64,000 nucleotides of DNA from Methylocystis sp. (GCF_021731785.1 NZ_JAKFWS010000083.1:1-64000); one strand, 5' to 3'; counted from the stretch's first letter, positions 1 through 10,897 are shown. Made by a program: numbers and translations. The notes: generated from the sequence alone by a model not told the origin.

Positions 1-122
1 AGGAGCATCCGCGCGCGTTCGACCCGGCTCGCCGGTTCTGTCCGCGAACGCGCAAGCCTCATTAACTCCGCCAGGTCGCTCTCCGTAAACGCCAACTCGA
101 TCACTCGACGTGGAGCCGCCAT
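1..122 (-). mobile_element. IS630-family transposase, N-terminus (cut by window edge)
   Basis: Reading the minus strand from an ATG at 122 gives MAAPRRVIELAFTESDLAEL followed by an LARSRTEPASRVERARMLL-type stretch. This resembles the N-terminal helix-turn-helix region of IS630-type transposases, in which an arginine/alanine-rich RTEPA..RVERARI segment is conserved. Only about 40 residues are present because the window starts inside the gene. It is too short for the ORF track. No terminal inverted repeat or TA duplication can be assessed from here. Family assignment is from memory of the motif. Confidence 0.7.
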
Positions 123-243
123 GATCAACCTATCTCGTTCAGCAAATCGCTGAACAAGTGTATAAACGCAGCAGTGCTCCGACGGAATCCACCGCATATG
201 AGCGGATTCAAGGAATCTGAGCACTAGGTCGAGGAGAGTGACG

Positions 244-642
244 ATGCGCCGCTACACGATTGCGCTTGTTTTGAGCGCTGTGCTGCTTTCGCCGGCAACG
301 CGCGCCGACGAATTTACGACGACGGACATCGACCGCTGGCAGGGCGAATTTGATTCCGTCGCGAAGAAAGGCCGCGAGCTTTGGACCAGTGGAGCTGTAG
401 GCACGAACGGCGTGGCCTGCGCGCAGTGCCATCCCAACGCCGCAAACACCCATCCGGAGACTTATCCGAAATTCCAAAAGCAGCTTGGCAAGGTCGCGCA
501 GCTGTTCGAAATGGTGAACTGGTGCATCAGAAACCCGCTGCAGGGAGCCGCGCTTCCGGCCGACGATCCGAAGATGACGGCGTTCATCGCCTATATCCAT
601 AAGGAGCGCAAAGGGGTCGCGATCGACGCCGGCAGGCACTAG
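244..642 (+). CDS. Small periplasmic c-type cytochrome, monohaem
   Basis: A protein of about 132 residues with an N-terminal signal peptide (MRRYTIALVLSAVLLSPATRA) and one haem-binding motif CAQCH near residue 60. A downstream DDPKM segment could supply the axial methionine, and VNWCIRNPL resembles the segment around the haem of SoxX/TsdA-like cytochromes. Start: the ORF track uses GTG 238, but GAGGAG at 231-236 is better spaced for ATG 244. It stands alone, so the redox partner is unknown. It is probably an electron carrier exported to the periplasm; the exact family was not resolved. Confidence 0.75.
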   Translation: MRRYTIALVLSAVLLSPATRADEFTTTDIDRWQGEFDSVAKKGRELWTSGAVGTNGVACAQCHPNAANTHPETYPKFQKQLGKVAQLFEMVNWCIRNPLQGAALPADDPKMTAFIAYIHKERKGVAIDAGRH

Positions 643-692
643 AGCGCGCCGCGAAAAAGTGGAATCCGGTTTTTCGCAGAAGAGCGCGCTCT
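641..692. repeat. Interspersed palindromic repeat (Rhizobiales RPE-like)
   Basis: Two nested inverted repeats: AGAGCGCG (641-648) pairs with CGCGCTCT (685-692), and GCGAAAAA (651-658) pairs with TTTTTCGC (670-677), around a GTGGAATCCGG core. The AAAAGTGG..CCGGTTTT core is the layout of the palindromic elements scattered through Rhizobiales genomes. It begins inside the stop codon of the cytochrome gene and may also end its transcript. Confidence 0.6.
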
Positions 693-822
693 GAACTTTT
701 GGAATCGATCACCGCGCCAATAGGGCGGCCGGCTGGAACCATCTCGCCGGCCGCACGTTTGCATAGGAATTATTTCGAGCGCTCGCGCCTTTAGCGTGGC
801 CGTCCAACAAGAGATTTTGAGG

Positions 823-1917
823 ATGGTTCAGGAACTCATCGACCGCATTTACGAATGTTCATTTGCGCCGGACATGTGGCCGGATGTCCTCGACGAGCTT
901 TCACATCTGGCCGAAGCGCAGGGAGGCGTGCTGTTCGCGGCGCGCGAACGAGTCTCACGATGGACGGCGTCTCCAGCGATTTGCGAGCATGTCGAGAACT
1001 TCATGCGCGGCGACTGGTTGAGCAATTGCACGCGCGGCGGCAAGCTGTTCAGCCGGCGCCATCCGGGCTTTCTCACCGATGATGACGTCTATACGGCGGA
1101 GGAGCTCGAACGCGATCCCAACTACTCTGAATTCCTGCGGCCGCGCGGGCTCGGATTCAGCGCCGCGACGGCGATCTCGCTGCCGACCGGCGACACCGGC
1201 ATCATCTGCCTCGAGCGCGCGCATAATCGCGGACCGGTCGAGCCCTCGATCATCCGCCAGCTCGACGAACTGCGCCCGCATCTGGCGCGCGCCGCGTTCC
1301 TCGCCACGCGGCTACAGCTCGAGCGCGCGCGAGTCGCCGGCGAAACCTTCGCGCTCATCGGCCTTCCTGCGCTCGTGCTAGACGACGACGGGCGCGTCAT
1401 TTCGGCCAACGACCCGAGCGGCGGACTGAGCAATTATGTCCGCTGGCGCGCGCATGACCGCGTGTCGCTCATCGACGCCGCCGCCGACGGTCTCCTGCGT
1501 CAAGCGATGAATGCGCTCGATCACGACCGCGTCGGCGCGCCGAGATCCTTCGCGGCCCGCTCAGGCGACGGCGCAAGTCCGATGATCGCCAATCTTGTGC
1601 CGATCCGCGGCGCAGCGCGGGACATTTTCGTGCGCTGCGCGGCGGTTCTGGTGATGACGCCGGTCGGCTCGCCCCAAGCCCCGGCGACCGAGCTGGTTCA
1701 GTCGCTCTACGATCTCACGCCCGCCGAGGCGCGCGTCGCCCGCGGCCTTGTCGCCGGCAAGAACCTCGAAGACATCGCGGCCGAGCAGTCCGTGTCGCGC
1801 AACACTGTGCGCACCCATCTGCGCGGCGTGATGGAAAAAACCGGCTGCAACCGGCAGGCGGAAGTGGTCGCGCTTCTTAGCGGACTGGCCGCGCTCGGCG
1901 GGCCAAAGGACGAATAA
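823..1917 (+). CDS. LuxR-family transcriptional regulator
   Basis: A regulator of about 364 residues with a LuxR/FixJ-type helix-turn-helix at the C-terminus: LTPAEARVARGLVAGKNLEDIA followed by SVSRNTVRTHLRGVMEKTG, the classic recognition-helix pattern. The first 270 residues look like a sensory region without transmembrane segments, and I see no phospho-acceptor receiver domain. The ORF opens at GTG 796; ATG 823 is chosen because neither start has a well-spaced ribosome site and ATG is the better codon. No neighbouring operon suggests the ligand or target. A strong hairpin follows the stop. Confidence 0.75.
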   Translation: MVQELIDRIYECSFAPDMWPDVLDELSHLAEAQGGVLFAARERVSRWTASPAICEHVENFMRGDWLSNCTRGGKLFSRRHPGFLTDDDVYTAEELERDPNYSEFLRPRGLGFSAATAISLPTGDTGIICLERAHNRGPVEPSIIRQLDELRPHLARAAFLATRLQLERARVAGETFALIGLPALVLDDDGRVISANDPSGGLSNYVRWRAHDRVSLIDAAADGLLRQAMNALDHDRVGAPRSFAARSGDGASPMIANLVPIRGAARDIFVRCAAVLVMTPVGSPQAPATELVQSLYDLTPAEARVARGLVAGKNLEDIAAEQSVSRNTVRTHLRGVMEKTGCNRQAEVVALLSGLAALGGPKDE

Positions 1918-1948
1918 GCGTATACAATTGATTTAAATTAATTTTAGA

Positions 1949-1990
1949 CCGGTCTCATCCATTTGGATGATGCCGGCCCGTTTTCTTTGT
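1949..1990 (+). terminator. Intrinsic terminator of the LuxR-type gene
   Basis: CCGGT-C-TCATCC (1949-1960), loop ATTT, GGATGA-T-GCCGG (1965-1976), an 11-bp stem with one mismatch, then CCCGTTTTCTTTG. It lies 30 bases past the stop codon of the regulator. Confidence 0.75.
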
Positions 1991-2354
1991 CTTAACGTTT
2001 TCCTTGAACGTCGGGGGGGCGGACGAAATTTCCGCGGACGCTTCAAAAACTCGGGGTTCCATACTACGCGCTCAATTTTCAACCCGCCATTTGAGTAATT
2101 CTACGAACAGCCCTTTCTGACTCAAATTTGGTGGGCCCTTGCGAGGCCCTTCTTCGCGCCTCTAAAAAAAGTACCCGTCATCATCAATTCGAATGACGCG
2201 CAGGAACGAATTTTATCGTAACTTTTTAATGAACGTTGAGAGGCTCAAGCCCTTGGACGAGGGAGCCCGCTCTCATTGTTCTCTTATCTGGCGCTCACTT
2301 TTAAGCTGTTTTGCATTCCAGACGTTTCCTCCTTCACTTTTCTCCCATGGCTTA

Positions 2355-2381
2355 GGGGCCGTTGCGCGGCCCCTTTTTTTT
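2355..2381 (+). terminator. Strong intrinsic terminator without an obvious gene
   Basis: GGGGCCG (2355-2361) pairs with CGGCCCC (2367-2373) and is followed at once by eight T. The T-run is on the plus strand, so it does not serve guaB, which ends on the minus strand at 2389. The nearest plus-strand gene ends 440 bases upstream and already has a terminator, hence the small-RNA suggestion. Confidence 0.75.
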
Positions 2382-2388
2382 GCCCGTC

Positions 2389-3945
<1,557 letters not shown>

Positions 3946-4121
3946 TCAGGGGTTGGCGGGTGCTCATAGCATTATTCAGGCCGAAGGCAAATGACAGGCG
4001 CCACGGGCGGATTGGAGGGCCAAGAGCGGATCATCGTCGGCGCGATTCTGATAAGCCTTGTTTATGCGCTCCATGGCGCCCTAAAAAGCGCCCGACGTCC
4101 TCCTCGCGCCCGATTTCGCCA

Positions 4122-4922
4122 ATGCTCTTCCTGCGCTCGCTCGTTTTTCAGATTCTGTTTTTCCTGAACATGTTCGGGCTGATGATCATTTGGCTGCCGG
4201 CGATGCCGATGCGGCGCCAGATCAATCAGGAGCTCGGGCGCACTTGGGGGCGCGCCAATCTCTGGCTGCTCGACAAAATCTGCGGACTGAAGATCGATTG
4301 GCGGGGACTCGAAAACATCCCGAAAGGAGCGGTGATCGTCGCTTGCAAGCACCAGTCGATCTGGGAAACCTTCGTCCTGCCGATCAAATTTCCCGACTTC
4401 AGCTACATCTTGAAGCACGAGCTGATCTGGCTGCCTTTTTTCGGTTGGTATCTGCTGGCCGCCGAGCAGATCGCCATCGATCGCGCCAAAGGCGGCAAGC
4501 TCATGCCGCAGCTGATCGCCAAATCGAAGAAAATCTTCACACAGGGACGTCAGCTCTTCATTTTCCCTGAAGGCACCCGCCGTCCGGCCGGAGCGCCGCC
4601 GCAATACAGATTCGGCGTCGCCCAGCTTTACGCCGCGACCGACACGCCGGTGTTGCCGGTTGCGGTGAATTCGGGGCTCTTTTGGCCGCGCCGGTCGTTC
4701 ATCGTCCGGCCGGGAACGGTGGTGATCGAATTCCTGCCGCTGATCGCGCCAGGAATGGTGGCGCGCGATTTTTTCAATCGGCTGACGGGGGAGATCGAGG
4801 AAACGTCCAATCGGCTGATCGATGAGGCGGTGGCGAAGGACCCGTCGCTCGCGGCGATCGTTGAAAAGGGTCGCGCGAAAGAGGCGACCGCGCGAATGGT
4901 GAAGGAGGCGCCGGAAAGTTGA
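4122..4922 (+). CDS. plsC: 1-acyl-sn-glycerol-3-phosphate acyltransferase (PlsC-like)
   Basis: Transfers an acyl chain to lysophosphatidate at the inner membrane during phospholipid synthesis. The called 266-residue protein has an N-terminal membrane helix (LFLRSLVFQILFFLNMFGLMIIWL), the acyltransferase box as KHQSIWE, where the usual HX4D is HX4E, and the second box FPEGTR. The ORF track opens at 3891, but the extra 77 residues are arginine-rich and unlike the family, so ATG 4122 is used. HX4E with an adjacent WETF is, from memory, common in alphaproteobacterial members, so it should be active. Confidence 0.85.
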   Translation: MLFLRSLVFQILFFLNMFGLMIIWLPAMPMRRQINQELGRTWGRANLWLLDKICGLKIDWRGLENIPKGAVIVACKHQSIWETFVLPIKFPDFSYILKHELIWLPFFGWYLLAAEQIAIDRAKGGKLMPQLIAKSKKIFTQGRQLFIFPEGTRRPAGAPPQYRFGVAQLYAATDTPVLPVAVNSGLFWPRRSFIVRPGTVVIEFLPLIAPGMVARDFFNRLTGEIEETSNRLIDEAVAKDPSLAAIVEKGRAKEATARMVKEAPES

Positions 4923-5003
4923 CCGGCCCTTCCGCTTCGTCAAGCCGGCGCGCCACCGTCTTCGCGCGGTGATGATTTTCGCCGCGAAAGCGATTGAGCA
5001 AAA

Positions 5004-6247
5004 ATGAGCCGCCGAAATGAAATTCTCAAACATGCCGACAAAGACGCCAGAGGCATCGAGCTCGGCCCCTATTTCTCGCCCCTCGCCTCGAAGCGCGACG
5101 GCTATAATTGCCTCTATCTCGATGTTTTCGACACGGAGACTATTAGGCGTCGCGCCGCCGCCGATCCTTTTCTTTCGGCCGAGCAGGCCGCTCAGGTCGA
5201 ATCCTCGATCTCGTCGGCGACGCCATGCGCATCGACGAAATATGCCGCGACGCGGGGGAGACCGAGCCTTTCGACTACATCATCTCCGCGAATAATTTCG
5301 AGCATCTTCCCAATCCGATAAAATTTCTGCAGGCCTGCGGGCGCGTCCTCAACTCGGGCGGCTTTCTCTCCATCGTTGTTCCCGACAAAAGCGGATGCCT
5401 TGATTTCTACCGGCCGCGGACGAGCCTGACCGCCTGGATCGAAGCGTTTTTCGAGGAAAGGGAGCGTCCGACCTGCGCTCAGATCTTCGAGCAGGTCAGC
5501 ATGATCGCGAGAGGCGCCGGCGAGGAGGCGTCCGCCGCCTCGTTCAGCTTTGTCGCCGAACGGAATTTGCGCGAGGCTTTCGAAGACTGGGCGCGACAGC
5601 GAGTGGAAAACGACGAAACCTATTTCGACGTTCATTGCTCCGCCTTCACGCCAAACAGCTTCAGACTGCTCCTGACCGACGCCTATTTCCTCGGCCTGTC
5701 GCCCTTCATCGTCGAAGAAGTGATCGACGATAAAGTGCAAGGCGGATCTTACGCGCATTTGCGCCTCGACTCATACAAGACCTTCTCCGAGCCGGAGACC
5801 GCCGCGCATTACGCGCGCCGCCAGGACATTCTTCAAAAGGTCATCGAGGACGAGGCGAGCGTCATCGAGAACGAGCGCAGCTGTCAGATTTTCGAGAGCA
5901 TGTCGCAGCGTTACGGACGCGCCCGACTCGACCGCGCCTTTGCGATGGCGAGAGCCTTCGAATTATTGCTGCGCAGGCGCGACGTGAAGCTCGTCAAGCC
6001 CTATCTCGCCCTGAAGACTTCCGTCCTGTTCGATCCTGCCTTCTATGCCGAGCGCGTTTGGTTCGCGGGCGACGCCGCCATGCATTATCTCCTGCATGGG
6101 GCGAATGAGGGCCTCGATCCGGGACCCTTTTTCTCGACGAACGGATATTTGCGACAAAACCCGGACGTGGCGCAAAGCGGGATGAATCCGCTCGCCCATT
6201 ACGAACTCTTCGGTCGCAAGGAAGGCCGCAAGCCCGCGCTGCGGTAG
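5004..6247 (+). pseudogene. SAM-dependent methyltransferase with C-terminal repeat region, frameshifted
   Basis: Two overlapping ORFs encode one protein. ORF 5004-5321 starts MSRRNEILKHADKDARGIEL and follows the family to about VESS; the frame of ORF 5225-6247 continues as ILDLVGDAMRIDEICRDAG, then ANNFEHLPNPIKFLQACGRVL, typical of class I methyltransferases (Methyltransf_11/23 type). Inserting one base near 5200 (GTCGA-ATCCTC) would give a protein of about 414 residues. The last 70 residues (FDPAFYAERVWF..GYLRQNPDVAQ..ELFGRKEGR) resemble modules seen on glycan-modifying enzymes. The substrate is unknown. It is either a real frameshift or a sequencing error; the flanking code looks well kept. 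Confidence 0.75.
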
Positions 6248-6273
6248 TTCCCCGCCGAGAACACGCCCTGCGC

Positions 6274-6843
6274 TTATCCCCCCGCCGTCCCTGTCAGCGC
6301 TTGCGGCGCCGCGCTCAGCGGGTATTCCGCCTCGACGATATAGGGACCGCCGCCGACTGAATCGCGCGACGAATAGAGCACGAAGCGCTCGGCGGTGAAG
6401 CGCAGCGGCGGGAAATAGCCGCGCGTCCCGAGATAGGCGGCGACGGCGCCGGCGCTGGCGCCGCGCAGCCGCGCCAGCGTCACATGCGGGATGAATTTGC
6501 GCGGCTCCGGCGGCGCGCCGATCCGGCGCAGCAGGCGCTCCTGTTCGGCCTGCATCTCGATCAGCGCCGGCTCCGGTCTTGCGCGCGCGACGATGGCGCG
6601 CGGCTTGTCGCCGCCAAAGGACGTCAATTGGTCGAAAGTTACCGTGACTTCCGGTCGACGGATGAACGAAAGCGCATTCGCCGCGTCGCGCGCGAAAGCG
6701 TCATCCACATCGCCGATGAAGCGCAAGGTGACATGATAATTCTCAACGTCGATCCAGCGGGCGCCGGGGATTCCGCCGCGCAGCCGCGCAATGCTTTCCG
6801 CGATTGGTCGGGGAATCTCCAAGGCCGTGAACAGTCTGGGCAT
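6274..6843 (-). CDS. thpR: RNA 2',3'-cyclic phosphodiesterase (2H family)
   Basis: A 189-residue 2H phosphoesterase. The two HxTx motifs are present as HVTLRF (about residue 38) and HVTLAR (about residue 121), which place the paired catalytic histidines. The start MPRLFTALEIP is typical (MRLFVALxLP). Known members open 2',3'-cyclic phosphate RNA ends and were first described as tRNA-half ligases; the physiological role is unclear. It precedes or follows no clear partner: tesA ends 30 bases upstream on the same strand, so they may be co-transcribed. Confidence 0.9.
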   Translation of the reverse strand: MPRLFTALEIPRPIAESIARLRGGIPGARWIDVENYHVTLRFIGDVDDAFARDAANALSFIRRPEVTVTFDQLTSFGGDKPRAIVARARPEPALIEMQAEQERLLRRIGAPPEPRKFIPHVTLARLRGASAGAVAAYLGTRGYFPPLRFTAERFVLYSSRDSVGGGPYIVEAEYPLSAAPQALTGTAGG

Positions 6844-6873
6844 GACATCCTCCCCAAACGGAATCGCGCCGTC

Positions 6874-7584
6874 TCATTGTGCGCGCGAACTCTTGCTCGC
6901 CCCCATCGAGATGAGCGTTTTTTCGACATAGGGCGCAAGCTTTTTCACGATTTTCGCCACGCCGGCGCCGTTTGGATGAACGCCGTCGGAAATGAGCAGT
7001 GCGGGCGAACCCCAGACGCCTTCCAAGATGAAGGGCACGAGCGGCACCTGATGTTTGGCGGCAAGCTCCGGAAACATCGAATCGAAATCCCGCTTGTAAG
7101 CTTGCCCGTGATTGGCGCTCGACGCCATCGCCGTCAGGATCGGACGAACGCCTTTCTGCTGTAGCACGGTAAGAATTTGATCAAGATTGGCCCGCGCCGT
7201 CTTGGGGTCGTGCCCGTTGAGCATGTCGTTTGCGCCCAGTTCGACGATGGCGATGTCGAACGGGCCGGCGCCCAGCGTATAGTCGAGGCGCGCCAACCCC
7301 GTCGTCGTGGTGTCGCCGGAAACGCCTCCTTGCACGACTTCGACGTCGAACCCATCGTCGCTCAAGCGCCTCTTGAGCTGCGCCGGAAGCGAATCCTCGG
7401 CGGCGATGCCGGCGCCAGCCGTCAGACTGTCGCCGAACGCCAGAATCCGGACCGGCTGGGCCTGCGCCGGCGCAACCGCGAGCGTGAAGAGCGTCAGAAC
7501 GGCGAGAGCCGCGGCTTGGAGAGGACGGCGGAAAGCGCCATAAGGCGAGTGGACCAAGGGCGTCGAATGCGGCGCATCAATCAA
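6874..7584 (-). CDS. tesA: Arylesterase / lysophospholipase L1-like GDSL hydrolase, exported
   Basis: A GDSL (SGNH) hydrolase with a signal sequence ending near APAQAQP. The four blocks are visible: FGDSLTAG with the nucleophile Ser, GGVSGDTT with the oxyanion Gly, LGANDML with the Asn, and SDGVHPNGAG with the catalytic Asp/His. It probably cleaves acyl esters or thioesters in the periplasm. The start at 7584 is a TTG, only 11 bases from the divergent ABC gene's GTG, so the true start may be slightly inside (for example TTG near 7560). Divergent pairing with the ABC exporter matches tesA-ybbAP of Escherichia coli. Confidence 0.9.
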   Translation of the reverse strand: MIDAPHSTPLVHSPYGAFRRPLQAAALAVLTLFTLAVAPAQAQPVRILAFGDSLTAGAGIAAEDSLPAQLKRRLSDDGFDVEVVQGGVSGDTTTTGLARLDYTLGAGPFDIAIVELGANDMLNGHDPKTARANLDQILTVLQQKGVRPILTAMASSANHGQAYKRDFDSMFPELAAKHQVPLVPFILEGVWGSPALLISDGVHPNGAGVAKIVKKLAPYVEKTLISMGASKSSRAQ

Positions 7585-7595
7585 GGTTTTGCTCC

Positions 7596-8285
7596 GTGCG
7601 GCGACAAATTATCGAGGTTGAGGGCGTCGATCTCACTTTAGGCGAAGGCGCCGCCCGCGTGCATGTGCTCAAGAATGTCAGCCTGAGCGTGGCGCAGGGC
7701 GAGACGGTCGCTCTTTTGGGACCCTCCGGCTCCGGCAAATCGACGTTGCTCATGACCCTCGCCGGACTGGAGCGACCCGACGCCGGAAGCGTCAGGATCG
7801 ACGGGCGCGATCTGGGCGCGCTTTCGGAGGACGCGCTGGCACGTTTCCGCGGAGCAAACATAGGAATCGTTTTCCAGTCTTTCCAGTTGATCCCGACCAT
7901 GACGGCGCTGGAGAACGTCGCCGTTCCGTTGGAATTAGCCGGCAAATCCGACGCTTTCCAGCGCGCCGAGGCCGAGCTTGCGGCGGTCGGACTCGCTGAG
8001 CGCCTGTCCCACTATCCGGCGCAGCTTTCGGGCGGCGAGCAGCAGCGCGTGGCGCTCGCTCGGGCGCTGGCTCCCGACCCGCTTATACTTGCGGCGGACG
8101 AGCCTACCGGCAATCTCGATTCCGAAACCGGCGCCGCGGTGATCGACCTGATTTTTGCGCAGCAACGGCGCCGCGGCGCGACGCTGGTGCTCGTCACCCA
8201 TGATCCCGCGCTCGCCGACCGTTGCAACCGTCGCGTGCTGCTGCGTTCGGGCCGCGTCGAGGCGAACGAGCGGGCTGCATCATGA
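7596..8285 (+). CDS. ABC transporter ATPase (YbbA/LolD type)
   Basis: A 229-residue nucleotide-binding subunit: Walker A GPSGSGKST, Q-loop VFQSFQLIP, signature LSGGEQQRVALARAL, Walker B LILAADEPTGNLD and the H-loop VTHDP. It is of the LolD/MacB/YbbA group that works with FtsX-type permeases. It starts at GTG and its stop overlaps the permease ATG (ATGA), so the two are translationally coupled. With the divergent tesA this is the conserved ybbA-ybbP neighbourhood; the transported or extracted substrate is not known with certainty. Confidence 0.93.
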   Translation: MRRQIIEVEGVDLTLGEGAARVHVLKNVSLSVAQGETVALLGPSGSGKSTLLMTLAGLERPDAGSVRIDGRDLGALSEDALARFRGANIGIVFQSFQLIPTMTALENVAVPLELAGKSDAFQRAEAELAAVGLAERLSHYPAQLSGGEQQRVALARALAPDPLILAADEPTGNLDSETGAAVIDLIFAQQRRRGATLVLVTHDPALADRCNRRVLLRSGRVEANERAAS

Positions 8286-10837
8286 GCGCGCTACGCTTCA
8301 GCGCCCTGCCCTTCGCCCTGCGCTTCGCGCTGCGCGACCTGCTCGGCGATCCGCGCGGCTTTGGCGTCTTCATCGCCTGCATCGTCATCGGCGTCGCCGC
8401 AATTTCCGGCGTGTCGGGCCTGTCGCGGTCGCTGGCGCAGGGGCTCGCGCGCGAGGGCCGAACGATTTTGGGCGGCGACGCCTCGTTCAGCCTCGTTTCC
8501 CGGGCGTTTTCGCCAGAGCAGCGCGCGTTTTTCGAGGCGCGGGGACGGCTGTCCGAAGTCTCGCTGATGCGGGCGATGGCGAGGCGCGACGACGGCGAAG
8601 CGGCGCTGGTGGAAATCAAGGCCGTCGATCCGCAGACTTATCCCGCCTTCGGCGCAGTCGCGCTCGAACCCGAGATGCCTTTGGCCGAAGCGTTGGCGGA
8701 GCGGGATGGGCTGCCCGGCGTCGCCGTCGATCCCACGCTGCTCGCGCGCCTCGACGCCAAGCTCGGCGAGACGGTGACGATCGGCGTTTCGCGCTTTTTG
8801 CTGCGGACGATGCTGCGCAGCGAACCCGACAAGCTCGCCGGCGGGGTCGGCTTCGGTCCGCGCGTGATGATGAGCCGCGCGGCGCTCTCGGGCGCGCAAT
8901 TGGCCTCGCCGGGCGCGATCGTCAGAAATGTCATCCGGGTCACTCTCAATGGCGCAGGCGATGCGGACGCGAAAGCTTTCGCCGCCGACGCCGCGGCCGC
9001 CTTTCCGCAAGCCGGATGGGAAGCGCGCACCCGCGACGCCGTCTCGCCGCAGTTCTCGCGCAATCTCGACCGCTTCGCGCAATTGCTGACGCTCGTCGCG
9101 CTCACCGCCCTTGTCGCCGGCGGCGCGGGCGTGGCGAACGCCGTGCAGGGCTTCGTCGAACGCAAGCGGGCGCAATTCGCGATTCTCAAGGCGCTCGGCG
9201 CGGAAGGGTCGCGCGTGTTTAAGATCGCCCTCGCCCAGGTTCTGGTGGCGGCGGCCTTCGCCATTTTGATCGGGCTCGCCATCGGCGCGCTCATTCCCTG
9301 GGCCGGGGCGCAGGCGCTGCGCGAACTCGCCGATCTGCCGGTATCCGCCGCGCTCGACGCACAGGGGGCGTTCTTTGGCGCGCTCTACGGATTGCTCGTT
9401 GTGTTGATCTTCGCGCTCGTCCCGCTGGGCCGCGCGCATGCAACGCCTGTCGCGGCGCTGCTGCGCGACGATTCCAGGGGCGCGACTCTCACGCGCTATC
9501 GCCTGGGCGCGGCGGCGGCGGCGATCGCGCTTGCCGCTTTGGTCATGACCGCATCCTTCGACGTGAAGCTCGGCGCGGCCTATGTCGCCGCCGCCGTTGC
9601 GGCCTTCGCCGCGCTGCGCGGCGCCGCATGGCTCGCCATGCGACTGGCGCGCGCGCTCCCCCGTGCGCGAGATGCGCGGCTGCGGTTCGCGCTGGCCAAC
9701 ATCTGGAGGCCGAAAAGCCTGACGCCGGCGCTGATGATCTCCATCGGCCTGACGCAAACGCTGCTCATTGCGCTCGCGCTCGTCGAAGGCGCCATTCACA
9801 ACGAGCTGGCGCGCGCTGACGCCGGAGAAATTCCCAACTTCTTCTTCATCGACATTCCGAAGGCGCAGACCCAGGCCTTCGCCGATTTCGTTTTGGCCAA
9901 AGCGCCCGGCGCGCGCGTCGAACATGTGCCGATGATGCGCGGGCGCATCGTCGCCGTGAAAGATAAGCCCGTCGACAAGATCGCCGTCGCCGACGACGCC
10001 AAATGGGCGCTCGAAGGCGACCGCGGCGTGACGTTTTCCGCGACTGTTCCGGCGAACTCTACGCTGGCGGAAGGGGAATGGTGGCCGGCTGATTACGCCG
10101 GGCCGCCGCTCGTCTCGCTGGAGCAGAGAATCGCCGAGGGTTTGGGATTGACCATCGGCGACGCGATCCGGGTCAATGTGCTCGGCCGAGAGATTACCGC
10201 GAAGATCGCCAGTCTGCGCAAAGTCGACTGGCGCAGCTACGCCATCAATTTCGTCATGGTGTTTTCACCCAATGTCTTCGACGGCGCGCCATACACCGAA
10301 CTCTTCACCGTCGCTTACGGCGCGCCGACGGTCGAGGCGCGCGACGCCAGCGACGCCCGCCTCACGCGCGAAGCGGCCAAACGCTTTCCGAGCGTCGTTT
10401 CGGTGCGCGTCAAGGATGCGCTCGCGGCGATCGACAAGATCGCCGGGCAGTTGGCGCTGGCGGCGCGCGCCGCGGCGGGACTCGCCATCGTCACGGCGAT
10501 CCTGGCGCTGGCGAGCGCGCTTGCAAGCGGCCAACGCGCGAGGGTCCACGACGCAGTTGTGCTGAAAACCCTCGGCGCAACCCGGCTCTGGCTCGCCACA
10601 GCCTATGCGCTGGAATTCGGGCTGGTGGGTCTCGCCGCCTCGCTGATCGCGCTCGCCGCCGGCGCAGGCGCCGCCTACGCCATGACGACGATCGTGATGA
10701 AGATCGATTTCGCCTTCCTGCCCGGAACCGTGGCGGCGACGACGCTGGCGGCGCTCGGCGTCACGATCGGCCTTGGCCTCGCCGGGACTTGGCGCGTACT
10801 GTCGCGAAGGCCGGGGCCGGAATTGCGCGAGTTGTGA
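8282..10837 (+). CDS. FtsX-family ABC exporter permease (YbbP type)
   Basis: An 851-residue inner-membrane protein. The N-terminal helix (GFGVFIACIVIGVAAISG) is followed by a large periplasmic domain, then an FtsX core (LLTLVALTALVAGGAGVANAV...FAILKALGAEGSRVF), a second periplasmic domain and a second FtsX core near the C-terminus (AAGLAIVTAILALASAL...VVLKTLGATRLWL). Ten or so membrane segments fit YbbP. The ORF track opens at 8222 inside the ATPase gene; ATG 8282 in the ATGA overlap is the natural start. Family members are proposed to extract or export lipophilic molecules. Confidence 0.92.
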   Translation: MSALRFSALPFALRFALRDLLGDPRGFGVFIACIVIGVAAISGVSGLSRSLAQGLAREGRTILGGDASFSLVSRAFSPEQRAFFEARGRLSEVSLMRAMARRDDGEAALVEIKAVDPQTYPAFGAVALEPEMPLAEALAERDGLPGVAVDPTLLARLDAKLGETVTIGVSRFLLRTMLRSEPDKLAGGVGFGPRVMMSRAALSGAQLASPGAIVRNVIRVTLNGAGDADAKAFAADAAAAFPQAGWEARTRDAVSPQFSRNLDRFAQLLTLVALTALVAGGAGVANAVQGFVERKRAQFAILKALGAEGSRVFKIALAQVLVAAAFAILIGLAIGALIPWAGAQALRELADLPVSAALDAQGAFFGALYGLLVVLIFALVPLGRAHATPVAALLRDDSRGATLTRYRLGAAAAAIALAALVMTASFDVKLGAAYVAAAVAAFAALRGAAWLAMRLARALPRARDARLRFALANIWRPKSLTPALMISIGLTQTLLIALALVEGAIHNELARADAGEIPNFFFIDIPKAQTQAFADFVLAKAPGARVEHVPMMRGRIVAVKDKPVDKIAVADDAKWALEGDRGVTFSATVPANSTLAEGEWWPADYAGPPLVSLEQRIAEGLGLTIGDAIRVNVLGREITAKIASLRKVDWRSYAINFVMVFSPNVFDGAPYTELFTVAYGAPTVEARDASDARLTREAAKRFPSVVSVRVKDALAAIDKIAGQLALAARAAAGLAIVTAILALASALASGQRARVHDAVVLKTLGATRLWLATAYALEFGLVGLAASLIALAAGAGAAYAMTTIVMKIDFAFLPGTVAATTLAALGVTIGLGLAGTWRVLSRRPGPELREL

Positions 10838-10897
10838 TGGCGATGCGCAATGAACGCATATCATCGCGGCAATATGAGCGCTTAATCGAAGTCCGCG

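Larger units (their letters stand above)
1918..2388. other. Gene-poor interval
   Basis: About 470 bases between the LuxR gene and the 3' end of guaB. ORF 2193-2426 has no family resemblance and runs through a terminator, so it is not called. The interval contains the LuxR terminator, a weak hairpin at 2133-2149 (GGGCC/GGCCC followed by TTCTT) and a strong orphan terminator at 2355-2381. An unannotated small RNA is possible. Confidence 0.5.

Noticed and set aside
8291-9925. 544-residue minus-strand ORF
   Set aside because: Shadow of the FtsX-type permease gene; arginine/glutamate-rich composition typical of antisense frames in GC-rich DNA.
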